Assembly (NCBI GenBank): GCA_964601575.1
Contig: CAZROA010000103.1
Span: 1 to 19,937, forward strand
Source of the DNA: CAZKEG01 sp964601575
GTDB lineage: Bacteria; Desulfobacterota; Thermodesulfobacteria; Thermodesulfobacteriales; Thermodesulfatatoraceae
Length of the DNA: 19,937 nucleotides
Direction of reading: 5' to 3'
Shown here: positions 1-7,888 of the stretch, in pieces
How positions within the stretch are numbered: position 1 is the first letter of the stretch
How the letters are laid out: the number at the start of each line of letters is the position of its first letter
Notes under the pieces: model-generated
Seen by the model: the letters and a program-made list of their open reading frames with translations, nothing else
Database searches by the model: none
Told to the model about the DNA's origin: nothing
Made by a program: the position numbers and the translations under genes

Positions 1-2737
1 CGGCCCTGGCCTGGGCCAGGCTTTCATCCAAAGGCTTCGGGGCATGGGCCAGGCCACAGACATAGACCCCTTCCACCGGGAGTTGAACCGGCATGAGCTT
101 CACGTGGGCCTCAAGGAAGAAGCCGTCTTTAGTAAGCGGGGACTTGAGGATCTTGGAAAGTTCTTCGGTCTCCGAGGGGACGATACCCACCGAAAGGACC
201 AAAAGATCACACGGAAGCAGGAGATCCTCGCCAAGCAGGCGATCCTTGACCTTTACCGCCAGACCCTCTTCGGTCTTTACCACCTCTGGTGGGGATTCTT
301 GATCATAGCGCAGGAAGATCACACCCTTCTCTCGGGCCTCGCGGTAGGCGTCTTCAGAAAAGCCATAGGTCCGCATCTCCCGAAAGAGGATATAGACGTC
401 CTTTTCCGGGTATTTCTCCTTGAGACGCAAGGCGTTTTTCACCGCTTGCTGACAACAGAGTTTGCTACAATAAGGCAAGTCATCTCCACGGGAGCCCACG
501 CACTGGATCATAACGATGCTCTTAGCCTGAGAAAGCCCTTCATCCCCTGCTGCCAGACGCCCTTCCAGATCAAGCTGAGTGATCACCTGCGGGTCTTTCC
601 CTAGGCCGAACCTTTCTGGACGATGCTCCTGCCCGCCGCTGGCAATGATCACCACCCCGTGGTTCACCACCTCCGAGCCTGCTGGTCCTTTAAGTGTCGA
701 AGTAAAGTTTCCAATGTACCCAGAGACGTTTTCCACCGTGGTCTCGAGATAGACCTTGATTCGGGGGTGTTCTTCTACCCGTTTAATGAGCTCCGCCAAG
801 ATGGCCTGCGGATCTTCGCCGGAAAGGAGCCCGGTAACCCGCCTTAGGTTTCCGCCAAGTTCCTTTTCCTTCTCCACCAAATAGACCTGATAGCCTTGCT
901 CCGCCACCGAAAGGGCCGCGGTCAGACCCGCCGCCCCACCGCCGATGACCAAGGCCGAGGCATTCACCTGGACCTTCTGTAGTTCAAGGGGAGTGAGCTT
1001 CACCGCCTTGGCCACGGCCATCCGCACCTGATCCTTGGCCTTTTCCGTGGCCCGGGCCGGATCAAAGGCATGGACCCAGGCCCCTTGGTCACGGATATTG
1101 GCCATCTCCATGAGCGCCGGATTAAGCCCAGCCTCCCGTAAGGTCTCTTGGAAAAGCGGCTCGTGGGTCCGGGGGCTACAGGCGGCAATCACGATACGAT
1201 TTAGGCGGTGTTCTTTGATCCTCTGGACGATCTGGGCCTGGGCATCCTGAGAACAGGAATAGAGTACGTCTTCGGCCAGGGCCACGTAAGGAAGAGTAGC
1301 GGCATAGTCTCTCACCGCCTTGACGTCAATGACACTGGCAATATTAAGCCCGCAATGACAGACAAAGACCCCAACCCTGGGTTCTTCCCGCTCGAGTTCC
1401 TCGTCTTCAGGGGGAAAGTGTTTCTCGATGGCCTCTTGCCCCCTGGCCTCGGCCAAGAGCTCCGAACACGTGGCCGCCGCCCCATGGGCCTGGACCACAC
1501 TTTCCGGGATATCCTTGGGCCCTTGAAAGGCCCCGGCTACATAGACCCCAGGGCGGGTGGTCTCAAGCGGGGCTGCGGTCGAGGTCTTGGCAAACTGATA
1601 GGGATTAAGCTCTATACCAAGCCGCTTGGCCACTTCTTCAGCCCCTTCCGGGGCCTCAAGCCCCACCGAAAGGACAACCAAGTCAAAGAATTCCCGATGG
1701 GTTTTCCCTTCTTCGGTCACATAGGTGAGGGCCAATTTCCTGTCCACCTGTTCTACTTTGGGCACCCGGGCCCGAACAAGGCGAAAGCCGTATTTATCCA
1801 CCGCCCGCTGGAAGCTCTCGTCAAACCCCTTGCCCTGGGTGCGAATATCCATGAAAAAGAGGGTGATCTCCGCCTCCGGCGCATGCTCTTTGAGCACCGA
1901 AGCCTCTTTCATGGCGTACATACAGCACACGCTCGAACAATACCCGTTGCCGCAGGTCACATCCCGGGAGCCCACACACTGGAGGAAGGCAATCTTTCGG
2001 GGATGGGCAAAGTCAGAGGGCCTGATCACCTCTCCCTCCGTAGGCCCAGAGGCACAGGTGATCCTTTCCAGCTCAAGGCTAGTGACCACGTCGGGATAAA
2101 GGCCGTAGCCGAACTTCTCTAAGACCTCTTCGGAGATACGCCCAAAGCCCAAGGCCAGGACCACGGCCCCAACCTCAAGCTCCCGCACCTCTTCTTTCTG
2201 GGAAAAATCAATGGCCTTAGGCCCGCAGACATTGAGACACAGGGAACAGGTCTCATAATTAAGCCGCAGACAGGCCTCTTGGTCAATGTAATAGACCGTG
2301 GGCACGGCCTGGGGGTAATCAATATGGATGGCCCGGGTAAAATCCAGGCGTTCGTTGTATTCATCCACCAATTCTCGTGGACAGCAGGTGACACACATGC
2401 CACAGGCCGTACACTTTTCTGGATCTATGTAACGCGGCTTTACCCGCACCTTGGCCTTAAAGTTCCCAGGCTCGCCAGAAAGCTCCTCTAGTTCCGCCAA
2501 AGTAATGATTTCGATATTAGGAGACCGACCGGCCTCTACCAGTTTTGGCGCCAATATTCACAAGCTACAGTCATTGGTGGGAAAGGTCTTGTCCAACTGG
2601 GCCATGACCCCACCGATGGAGGCCTTCTTCTCCACCAGGTAGACGTAATAGCCCAGCTCGGCAAGGTCCAGGGCGGTCTGTACCCCGGCTACCCCACCGC
2701 CGACAACCATGACCTTTCCGCTCTTTTTCTTCTCCAT
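1..2737 (-). CDS. hdrA: HdrA-type FAD/iron-sulfur heterodisulfide reductase subunit, selenocysteine-containing, partial (C-terminus off left edge)
   Basis: I translated this frame by hand from the ATG at 2737 (GAGGT ribosome site about 5 bases upstream) to the left edge: 912 codons, open except for one TGA at codon 60. Residues 9-45 form an FAD-binding Rossmann start (GGGVAG). TNDCSL-U-ILAPKL at 54-66 is the HdrA NDCxxC motif with selenocysteine in place of the second Cys. A [4Fe-4S] ferredoxin motif follows (C109, C112, C115, C119), then C156/C164/C167/C171 and CVGSRD at 254. A second HdrA unit begins near 455 with VCHCGLNIA (C460, C462), followed by YSCSQD, AACSPRTHE (C520), a second FAD motif (GGGAAG, about 598) and CVGSRG (746). 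The protein is therefore a tandem HdrA; the second unit lacks the NDCxxC motif. In the family, HdrA carries FAD-based electron bifurcation between ferredoxin and other carriers. It lies 52 bases after cooS, so a role beside the Wood-Ljungdahl pathway is inferred. A nonsense mutation is the alternative. Confidence 0.93.
2521..2557 (-). promoter_or_regulatory. Putative bacterial SECIS stem-loop inside hdrA
   Basis: Starting 21 bases after the TGA, the mRNA can fold as GAGGCC (2536-2531), loop GGUC (2530-2527), GGUCUC (2526-2521). This gives six pairs, one of them G-U. The loop lies 27 bases after the UGA and contains GGU, like the loop recognised by SelB in the known E. coli fdhF element. The distance is in the range usual for bacterial SECIS. 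Two further A-U pairs could extend the stem across a bulged C. An alternative hairpin ACUGG/CCGGU overlaps it, so the exact fold is uncertain. Confidence 0.65.
2558..2560 (-). other. In-frame TGA read as selenocysteine (Sec60 of HdrA)
   Basis: On the minus strand the codons read ACC AAT GAC TGT AGC TTG TGA ATA TTG GCG CCA, that is T-N-D-C-S-L-U-I-L-A-P. HdrA proteins normally have Cys at this place (NDCxxCILAPK). The flanking residues on both sides match the family in one frame, and no second stop occurs in the following 850 or so codons. SelB is encoded at 17318-19240. Only one of the 12 complete genes here uses TGA as its stop. Confidence 0.9.
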
Positions 2738-2789
2738 GCTCACCTCTCAGCCCGGTTTTTGCCCATTTTAACAAAAATACCAACCGAGA

Positions 2790-4826
2790 CTAAGCCTCGG
2801 CCTCCTCTGGCTCTACGCGTAGATAAGTCGGCCCAAAACAGCCCAGACCATGGAAAGGCGTGGTAACCCTCGGGCCCTCCAAGGCACGACGCATGGCCAT
2901 ATCAAAGAGTATCCTGGGCTTCGGTTTGTCTATGCCCAAGGCCTTTCGTTTGGCATGGATATGATCAATAATGATAGAGGCTATCTCTGAAGGCGTTTTG
3001 GCCACCCGCCACAGACCACCAACCAGTTCTTCCATCCCGTGGTGGAGATAATCGGTGACCACTTGGCTCTTACTAGTAATGAAATCCGGCCCGAAGACGA
3101 CCAAGACCCCGCTGCCTACGAAATAATGACCGATAGAGATGGCCTTCTCACTCATCCACTCCGGGGCACAACCAGCCACCGGGAGATCGCTGATGTCTTC
3201 CCCGAGGCCTCCGGTATAGACCATCTCTGTGGCGGCGATAAGGATGCGGCTGTTATCCACACAGGAACCCATGTGAAGCACCGGTGGGCTGCCTACGGCC
3301 TCAAGGACCTCCCTTAAGCCGTCGCCGCAGATCTCTGCTGCCTCTGGACAAAGGAGCCCAGCCCGTCCAAGACCAGTGGCCGCACACCCAGTGGCCACGA
3401 CCAAGACGTTGTTGGCCAAAAGCTCCTTGGCCACTTCGGCGTGAAATTCTTGATTGACCCGGTAGTTGTCACAACCAACAATGGCCGCCAGCCCTAGGAC
3501 TCGACCGTTAATGATGTTTTCGTTTAAAGGTTTGTAAGAAGCCCTGAATCTACCGCCTAAAATGTAAAGTATGGTCTCGTGACTGAAGCCGGCGACCACG
3601 TCCATTTTGTGTTTGGGGATGTAGACCTTGCTCTTGTCCCGTTTTGGGAAACGTTCGATGGCCGCCCGCAGGATCTTCTTGGCCGACTCCAAGGCGTGAT
3701 GATGATCAAAGGGCACATGAATGGCGCCCTCGATTTCGGCCTTCTCACTGGTGGTAAAGACCGCGGTGTGATAGTGTTTGGCGATGTCCGCAAGGCTCTG
3801 CATGATGCACTGGACATCTACGACCATGGCCTCTATGGCCCCGGTGGCCAGGGCCATCTCCTGTTGGATAAAGCTCCCGGCGATGGGGATCCCGCGGCGC
3901 ATGAGGACTTCGTTTCCGGTACAACAGATACCGGCCAGATTGATCCCCTTGGCCCCGACCTTCTTGGCCGCGGCGATGATCTCCGGATCTTCGGCGGCCA
4001 TGACCAGGGCCTCAGCCACCACCGGCTCATGACCATGGAGGGTCACGTTGACCATGTCCTCCTTAAGGACGCCAAGGTTGACTACCGACCGAATGGGAAC
4101 CGGGGTGCCGAAGAGGGCGTCCTGAAGTTCGGTGGCCAGCATGGAGCCACCCCAGCCGTCGGCCAGGGCACAACGTAGGGCGGCCTTGAGGATGTTCTTG
4201 TAATCCTGATCCACCCCCATGTGGGTGCGATGCATGAGTTCGACGATCTCTCGATCAACCCCGCGCGGTGTAATCCCAAGTTCACGCCAAAGGGCCTGCC
4301 GTTTCTCCGGGGCCCGTTTGACGAAGAAGATTTCCCCCTCCTGTTTGCCGAATTCCTCGATGGCCAGCCGCCCCACCTCAAGGGCCAATTCTTTGATGTC
4401 TTTCTTGGTATCCAGACCAAAATAATGGGCTATGAGCCGGACCTTCTTCTCATCGGTGATCTGATAAGGGGTCTCTCCCTTGGCGGTGTAATAAAAGGCA
4501 AAGGCCGTCTCACGTCCGTGATCCGAGTGGGCCGAGGCCCCACCGGCGACCATACGGGCAAAATTCCTGGCCGCCACCGTGGCTGCCGTGGCCCCACAGA
4601 CACCCCGCATCTCCTCGACCCCTTCCACTACCTGACAGGGGCCCATGTTGCACTGTCGGCAGCACGTTCCGCCTTTGCCGAAGTAACACGGTACCGTGCC
4701 CCGCTTCTCTACCCGGTCAAAGGCCGTCCAGTACTCGCCGGCGATCACTTCCCATAGTTCTTGATTGACGGCACATTGAATAGAGGGGCGTTGTCTGGCC
4801 TTTCTGAATCGTGCGCGGGTGTCCAT
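2790..4826 (-). CDS. cooS: Anaerobic Ni-Fe-S carbon monoxide dehydrogenase, catalytic subunit
   Basis: This 678-residue protein has the full CooS/AcsA architecture and interconverts CO and CO2 in the cytoplasm, passing electrons to ferredoxin-type carriers. N-terminal cysteines C47 and C55 fit the intersubunit D cluster; C56, C59, C64 and C77 fit the B cluster. Candidate C-cluster ligands are H266 (LHGHEP), C301/C302 (GICCTGNE), C340 (DVQC), C452 (GCDNYR), C481 (ATGCAATG) and C522 (GSCVDN). The catalytic Lys region is WMSEKAISIG (K561). No active-site residue is missing. The ATG at 4826 has a strong GGAGGGA site. The gene follows folD by 34 bases and precedes hdrA by 52, so co-transcription is likely. 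No acetyl-CoA synthase subunit is in view, so I cannot tell from the window whether it partners AcsB or an Hdr-type complex. Stop codon TAG. Confidence 0.97.
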   Translation of the reverse strand: MDTRARFRKARQRPSIQCAVNQELWEVIAGEYWTAFDRVEKRGTVPCYFGKGGTCCRQCNMGPCQVVEGVEEMRGVCGATAATVAARNFARMVAGGASAHSDHGRETAFAFYYTAKGETPYQITDEKKVRLIAHYFGLDTKKDIKELALEVGRLAIEEFGKQEGEIFFVKRAPEKRQALWRELGITPRGVDREIVELMHRTHMGVDQDYKNILKAALRCALADGWGGSMLATELQDALFGTPVPIRSVVNLGVLKEDMVNVTLHGHEPVVAEALVMAAEDPEIIAAAKKVGAKGINLAGICCTGNEVLMRRGIPIAGSFIQQEMALATGAIEAMVVDVQCIMQSLADIAKHYHTAVFTTSEKAEIEGAIHVPFDHHHALESAKKILRAAIERFPKRDKSKVYIPKHKMDVVAGFSHETILYILGGRFRASYKPLNENIINGRVLGLAAIVGCDNYRVNQEFHAEVAKELLANNVLVVATGCAATGLGRAGLLCPEAAEICGDGLREVLEAVGSPPVLHMGSCVDNSRILIAATEMVYTGGLGEDISDLPVAGCAPEWMSEKAISIGHYFVGSGVLVVFGPDFITSKSQVVTDYLHHGMEELVGGLWRVAKTPSEIASIIIDHIHAKRKALGIDKPKPRILFDMAMRRALEGPRVTTPFHGLGCFGPTYLRVEPEEAEA

Positions 4827-4860
4827 TAAATCCCTCCTAAAATCTAAGTTTCAAAGGTGC

Positions 4861-5763
4861 TTAACCCACTTCACAAGGTAGCCCGGCCCAGAGCTTGGCC
4901 GCTTCTACCGTGTTTTTCATGAGCATGGTAATAGTCATCGGACCGACACCTCCGGGCACCGGAGTAATGGCCGCTGCCTTCTCCTTGACCGAATCAAAGT
5001 CCACGTCTCCACAAAGGATGGCCTTCCCTTCCGGCGTGGTCCCGATCCGGTTCACACCGACGTCGATGACCACCACCCCTTCTTTTACCATATCCGCGGT
5101 GATCACCTTGGGCCGCCCGGCAGCAACGATCAAGATGTCAGCCCGTTTGGTGTGAAAGGTGACGTCTTTGGTCGCCGTATGACAGACGGTGACCGTGGCG
5201 TTGCCCACCGGCTTTCTCTTTTGCATAAGTAAGATGGCCACCGGTTTGCCCACGATATTGCTCCGCCCAACGACGACCACCTCCGCCCCGGAGACTTCGA
5301 CCCCGGCCCGATCAAGCATGACCAGGATTCCATGGGGCGTACAAGGGAGGAAACAGGGTTCCCCGATGACCATCTTGCCCACGTTGATCGGGTGAAAACC
5401 ATCGACGTCCTTCCGGGGATCGATGGCGTGGATGATCTTGCGCTCGTCAATGTGTTTGGGCAAGGGGAGCTGGACCAAGATGCCGTGGATCTTGGGATCT
5501 TGATTGTATTTATCGATCAGCTTAAGGAGCTCTTCCTCGGAGATATCTTCGGGTTGGTTGTCTTGAATAGAATAAAAACCGATATCATGGGCGGCCTTTT
5601 GTTTGGCGGTGACGTAGGAGACCGAAGCCGGGTTTTCTCCCACTAAAATGGTCACCAATCCGGGAGTGACACCGTGTTTTTCCTTGAGTTCCTGGACCTC
5701 CTTTTTTAATTCCTCCCGGATCTCCTTAGATATTTCTTTACCACTGATAATCTTAGCCCCCAT
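4861..5763 (-). CDS. folD: Bifunctional methylenetetrahydrofolate dehydrogenase / methenyltetrahydrofolate cyclohydrolase
   Basis: The 300-residue product has the usual FolD length and motifs. Y50 and K54 in SYVTAK are the catalytic pair. VQLPLP (Q98) and KDVDGFHP (D121) line the folate site. GRSNIVGKP at 166-174 is the NAD(P) Rossmann loop, and PGGVGPMT at 270-277 is the C-terminal signature. It oxidises methylene-THF to methenyl-THF and hydrolyses that to formyl-THF; in a carbon-fixing cell it would run in the reductive direction after Fhs. The ATG at 5763 has a GAGGAGGT site 4 bases upstream. It stands between fhs (187 bases, with two hairpins between them) and cooS (34 bases). The long spacer suggests that folD-cooS-hdrA may be separately expressed or processed from fhs. 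Confidence 0.98.
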   Translation of the reverse strand: MGAKIISGKEISKEIREELKKEVQELKEKHGVTPGLVTILVGENPASVSYVTAKQKAAHDIGFYSIQDNQPEDISEEELLKLIDKYNQDPKIHGILVQLPLPKHIDERKIIHAIDPRKDVDGFHPINVGKMVIGEPCFLPCTPHGILVMLDRAGVEVSGAEVVVVGRSNIVGKPVAILLMQKRKPVGNATVTVCHTATKDVTFHTKRADILIVAAGRPKVITADMVKEGVVVIDVGVNRIGTTPEGKAILCGDVDFDSVKEKAAAITPVPGGVGPMTITMLMKNTVEAAKLWAGLPCEVG

Positions 5764-5880
5764 AAAGACCTCCTCTACCCTTTTCTGCCGCGCGCCTTTT
5801 AAGCAAATTTTATACCTTTAACCAAAGGGCCGTATAAATTGATAAAAGTTATTTTGAAATAAAAGACAAAAACTTTTTTC

Positions 5881-5897
5881 TGGGGAAAAATTCCCCA
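5881..5897. repeat. Perfect 7-bp inverted repeat with 3-base loop in the fhs-folD spacer
   Basis: TGGGGAA-AAA-TTCCCCA is a perfect palindromic arm pair. On the transcribed minus strand it is followed by GAAAAAAGTTTTTG, so the T run does not follow the stem directly. It may stabilise or process the fhs-folD message, or be a second weak terminator. Confidence 0.5.
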
Positions 5898-5916
5898 TTT
5901 ATCAAAGAACAAGTGG

Positions 5917-5944
5917 GGCGAAAGCCCCCGATCGGGCTTCCGCC
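5917..5944 (-). terminator. Strong 11-bp hairpin directly after fhs (terminator or processing site)
   Basis: Six bases after the fhs stop codon the minus-strand RNA reads GGCGGAAGCCC, loop GAUCGG, GGGCUUUCGCC. All eleven positions pair, one as G-U. The following bases, CCACUUGUUCUUU, are U-rich but lack a clean U tract, so termination may be partial. A shorter alternative hairpin (GGGGC-UUUC-GCCCC) shares one arm. Confidence 0.55.
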
Positions 5945-5950
5945 TCTTTA

Positions 5951-7714
5951 TTAAAACAGGCCTTTTACCTTTCCGGTCTCTACGTCAACGTCGATGCGGC
6001 GGTAAGCAGGGTCAGAACCGGTACCAGGCATCAAGCTGATGTCTCCGGCCACCGGGACGATGAAACCAGAACCCCGATAGATGAGGACGTCGCGGACCCG
6101 AAGCTGCCAACCCTTAGGCACACCCTTGAGGACCGGATTGTCAGAGAGCGAGAGATGGGTCTTAACCATGCAGATGGGCATGGCGCGAAGCTCAGGATCG
6201 GCCTCGATCATCTTGATCTTGGCCTCGGCCTCAGGGAGATAGATCACTCCATCGGCACCGTAAACTTCTTTGGCGATGGCCTCAATCCGCTCCTTCACCG
6301 GCTGATCGAGCTCGTAGAGGAACCGGAACTCGCTCTTTTCTTCGCAGGCATCGACCACGGCATCAGCCAGCTCAAGGGCCCCTTCACCACCCTTTAGCCA
6401 GTGCTCAGAGATGGCCGCCCGCACACCGTGTTCCTCGCAGATCTTTTTCACCAACTCGATCTCGGCCTTGGTGTCGGTATAGAAGGCATTGATACACACC
6501 ACCGGGGTGACCCCGCTCTTTTTGACGATGTTCACGCAGTGCATGAGGTTTTCACAGCCCTTTTCCACCCACTCAAGGTTCTCTTCAAAATATTCCTTGG
6601 GGATCGGACGACCGGGAAGCGGGATCGGCGCCCCACCGTGACACTTCAAGGCCCTGATGGTCGCCACCACCACTACACAATCAGGCGTAAGCCCAGAAAG
6701 GCGACACTTTATATTCCAGAACTTTTCAAAACCGATGTCCGCAGCAAAGCCAGACTCGGTCACGTTATAATCAGCGAGCTTTAAGCCCACGTAGTCAGCA
6801 ATAATCGAAGACTGACCGATGGCGATATTGGCAAAAGGCCCGGCGTGGATCAGCACCGGCTGGCCTTCTAAGGTCTGGATCATGTTGGGGTTGATGGCCT
6901 CCACCATCCAGGCACACATGGCCCCGGCCACTTCCAGGTCTTCGGTGGTGATGGGGTTACCGTATTTATCAAAGGCAACCACGATCTTGCCCAGCCGTTC
7001 ACGAAGGTCTTTGAGATCCCGGGCCACAGCCAGGATGGCCATTACCTCCGAGGCCACGGCGATCCAGAACTTGCTCTCCATGGGGTAGCCGTCTTTCTTT
7101 CCCCCAAGCCCAATGACGATGTGCCGAAGGGCCTGGGCACAGAAATCAAGCACCCAGCCCATCTCCACCCGCTTGGGGTCGATGTTTAGGCGCTTGAGGT
7201 TTCTCTTAGCCAGGGTCTCATCGTCATAGTTGGCCTCGTGTTGCATCCTGGCCGTAAGGGCCACCATGGCCAGGTTGTGGGCATTCATCACCGCGTTGAT
7301 ATCACCGGTAAGCCCCAGGGAGAACTTATCCAGGGGAATGATCTGGGCGAGGCCCCCACCAGCGGCACTGCCCTTGATATTCATGGTCGGGCCCCCTGAG
7401 GGCTGCCTCAGGGCCCCGATGACCTTCTTGCCCCGTTTGCCAAGCCCTTCGATAAGACCGATGGCTGTGGTGGATTTGCCTTCCCCAAGAGGAGTAGGAG
7501 TGATGGCTGTCACGTCTATATATTTGCCGTTCGGCTTGTCCTTTAGGCGTTCCAAGACCTTTTTGTAATCGATCTTGGCCACATAATGGCCGTAAGGTAA
7601 GAGTTCCTCCTTCTCAAGCCCCAACTCTTCACCCAGTTGATAGACGGTCTTCATGTGTTTTTCACACTCAGCAGCAATCTCCCAATCCTTCATCTTGGTC
7701 GGATCAAGCTTCAT
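5951..7714 (-). CDS. fhs: Formate--tetrahydrofolate ligase (formyl-THF synthetase)
   Basis: The 587-residue protein joins formate to THF with ATP, the only ATP-consuming step of the methyl branch of the Wood-Ljungdahl pathway. The P-loop-like TPLGEGKST is at 74-82. It is followed by RQPSGGPTMNIKG, FSLGLTGDINAV, the EMGWVLD/FDISVASE-type region (here FWIAVASEVMAILA) and the C-terminal PGTGSDPAYRRIDVD-like end, all typical of Fhs. It is about 30 residues longer than the best-known acetogen enzymes. The ATG at 7714 has a very strong AAGGAGG site 6 bases upstream. It is first in the fhs-folD-cooS-hdrA order, with 174 AT-rich bases before it, so a promoter there is expected. It ends with TAA and a strong hairpin. 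Confidence 0.98.
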   Translation of the reverse strand: MKLDPTKMKDWEIAAECEKHMKTVYQLGEELGLEKEELLPYGHYVAKIDYKKVLERLKDKPNGKYIDVTAITPTPLGEGKSTTAIGLIEGLGKRGKKVIGALRQPSGGPTMNIKGSAAGGGLAQIIPLDKFSLGLTGDINAVMNAHNLAMVALTARMQHEANYDDETLAKRNLKRLNIDPKRVEMGWVLDFCAQALRHIVIGLGGKKDGYPMESKFWIAVASEVMAILAVARDLKDLRERLGKIVVAFDKYGNPITTEDLEVAGAMCAWMVEAINPNMIQTLEGQPVLIHAGPFANIAIGQSSIIADYVGLKLADYNVTESGFAADIGFEKFWNIKCRLSGLTPDCVVVVATIRALKCHGGAPIPLPGRPIPKEYFEENLEWVEKGCENLMHCVNIVKKSGVTPVVCINAFYTDTKAEIELVKKICEEHGVRAAISEHWLKGGEGALELADAVVDACEEKSEFRFLYELDQPVKERIEAIAKEVYGADGVIYLPEAEAKIKMIEADPELRAMPICMVKTHLSLSDNPVLKGVPKGWQLRVRDVLIYRGSGFIVPVAGDISLMPGTGSDPAYRRIDVDVETGKVKGLF

Positions 7715-7763
7715 AAACCCCCTCCTTGCTCAAGATCTTTGCTTTTTTAGGATAAATACTCTT

Positions 7764-7791
7764 GTTATCACTTTTGTTTAAATTTGGACAA
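7764..7791 (-). promoter_or_regulatory. Weak candidate sigma-70 promoter for fhs
   Basis: On the minus strand TTGTCC (7791-7786) and GATAAC (7769-7764) are 16 bases apart, about 50 bases before the fhs start. Both boxes match the consensus in four of six positions. The surrounding spacer (7715-7888) is strongly AT-rich and contains nothing else I can name besides short imperfect hairpins near 7831-7855. Confidence 0.3.
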
Positions 7792-7888
7792 AAAGAGTAA
7801 AGTTTTACCGTGTTAGAAATACGCTAATTTTTAGCTTAAAAAGCCTTATAAATTTAAGTAAACGGGATTTTGAGAATAAAAGAACAAA

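Noticed and set aside
44..2642. Several long plus-strand open frames (for example 44-604 and 1208-2122)
   Set aside because: They lie antisense to the hand-translated hdrA frame, show no recognisable motifs and lack good ribosome sites.
2558..2743. A free-standing 61-residue protein starting at GTG 2743
   Set aside because: It is the N-terminus of hdrA ending at the Sec TGA; the same frame continues with HdrA sequence, and the ATG at 2737 has the better ribosome-site spacing.
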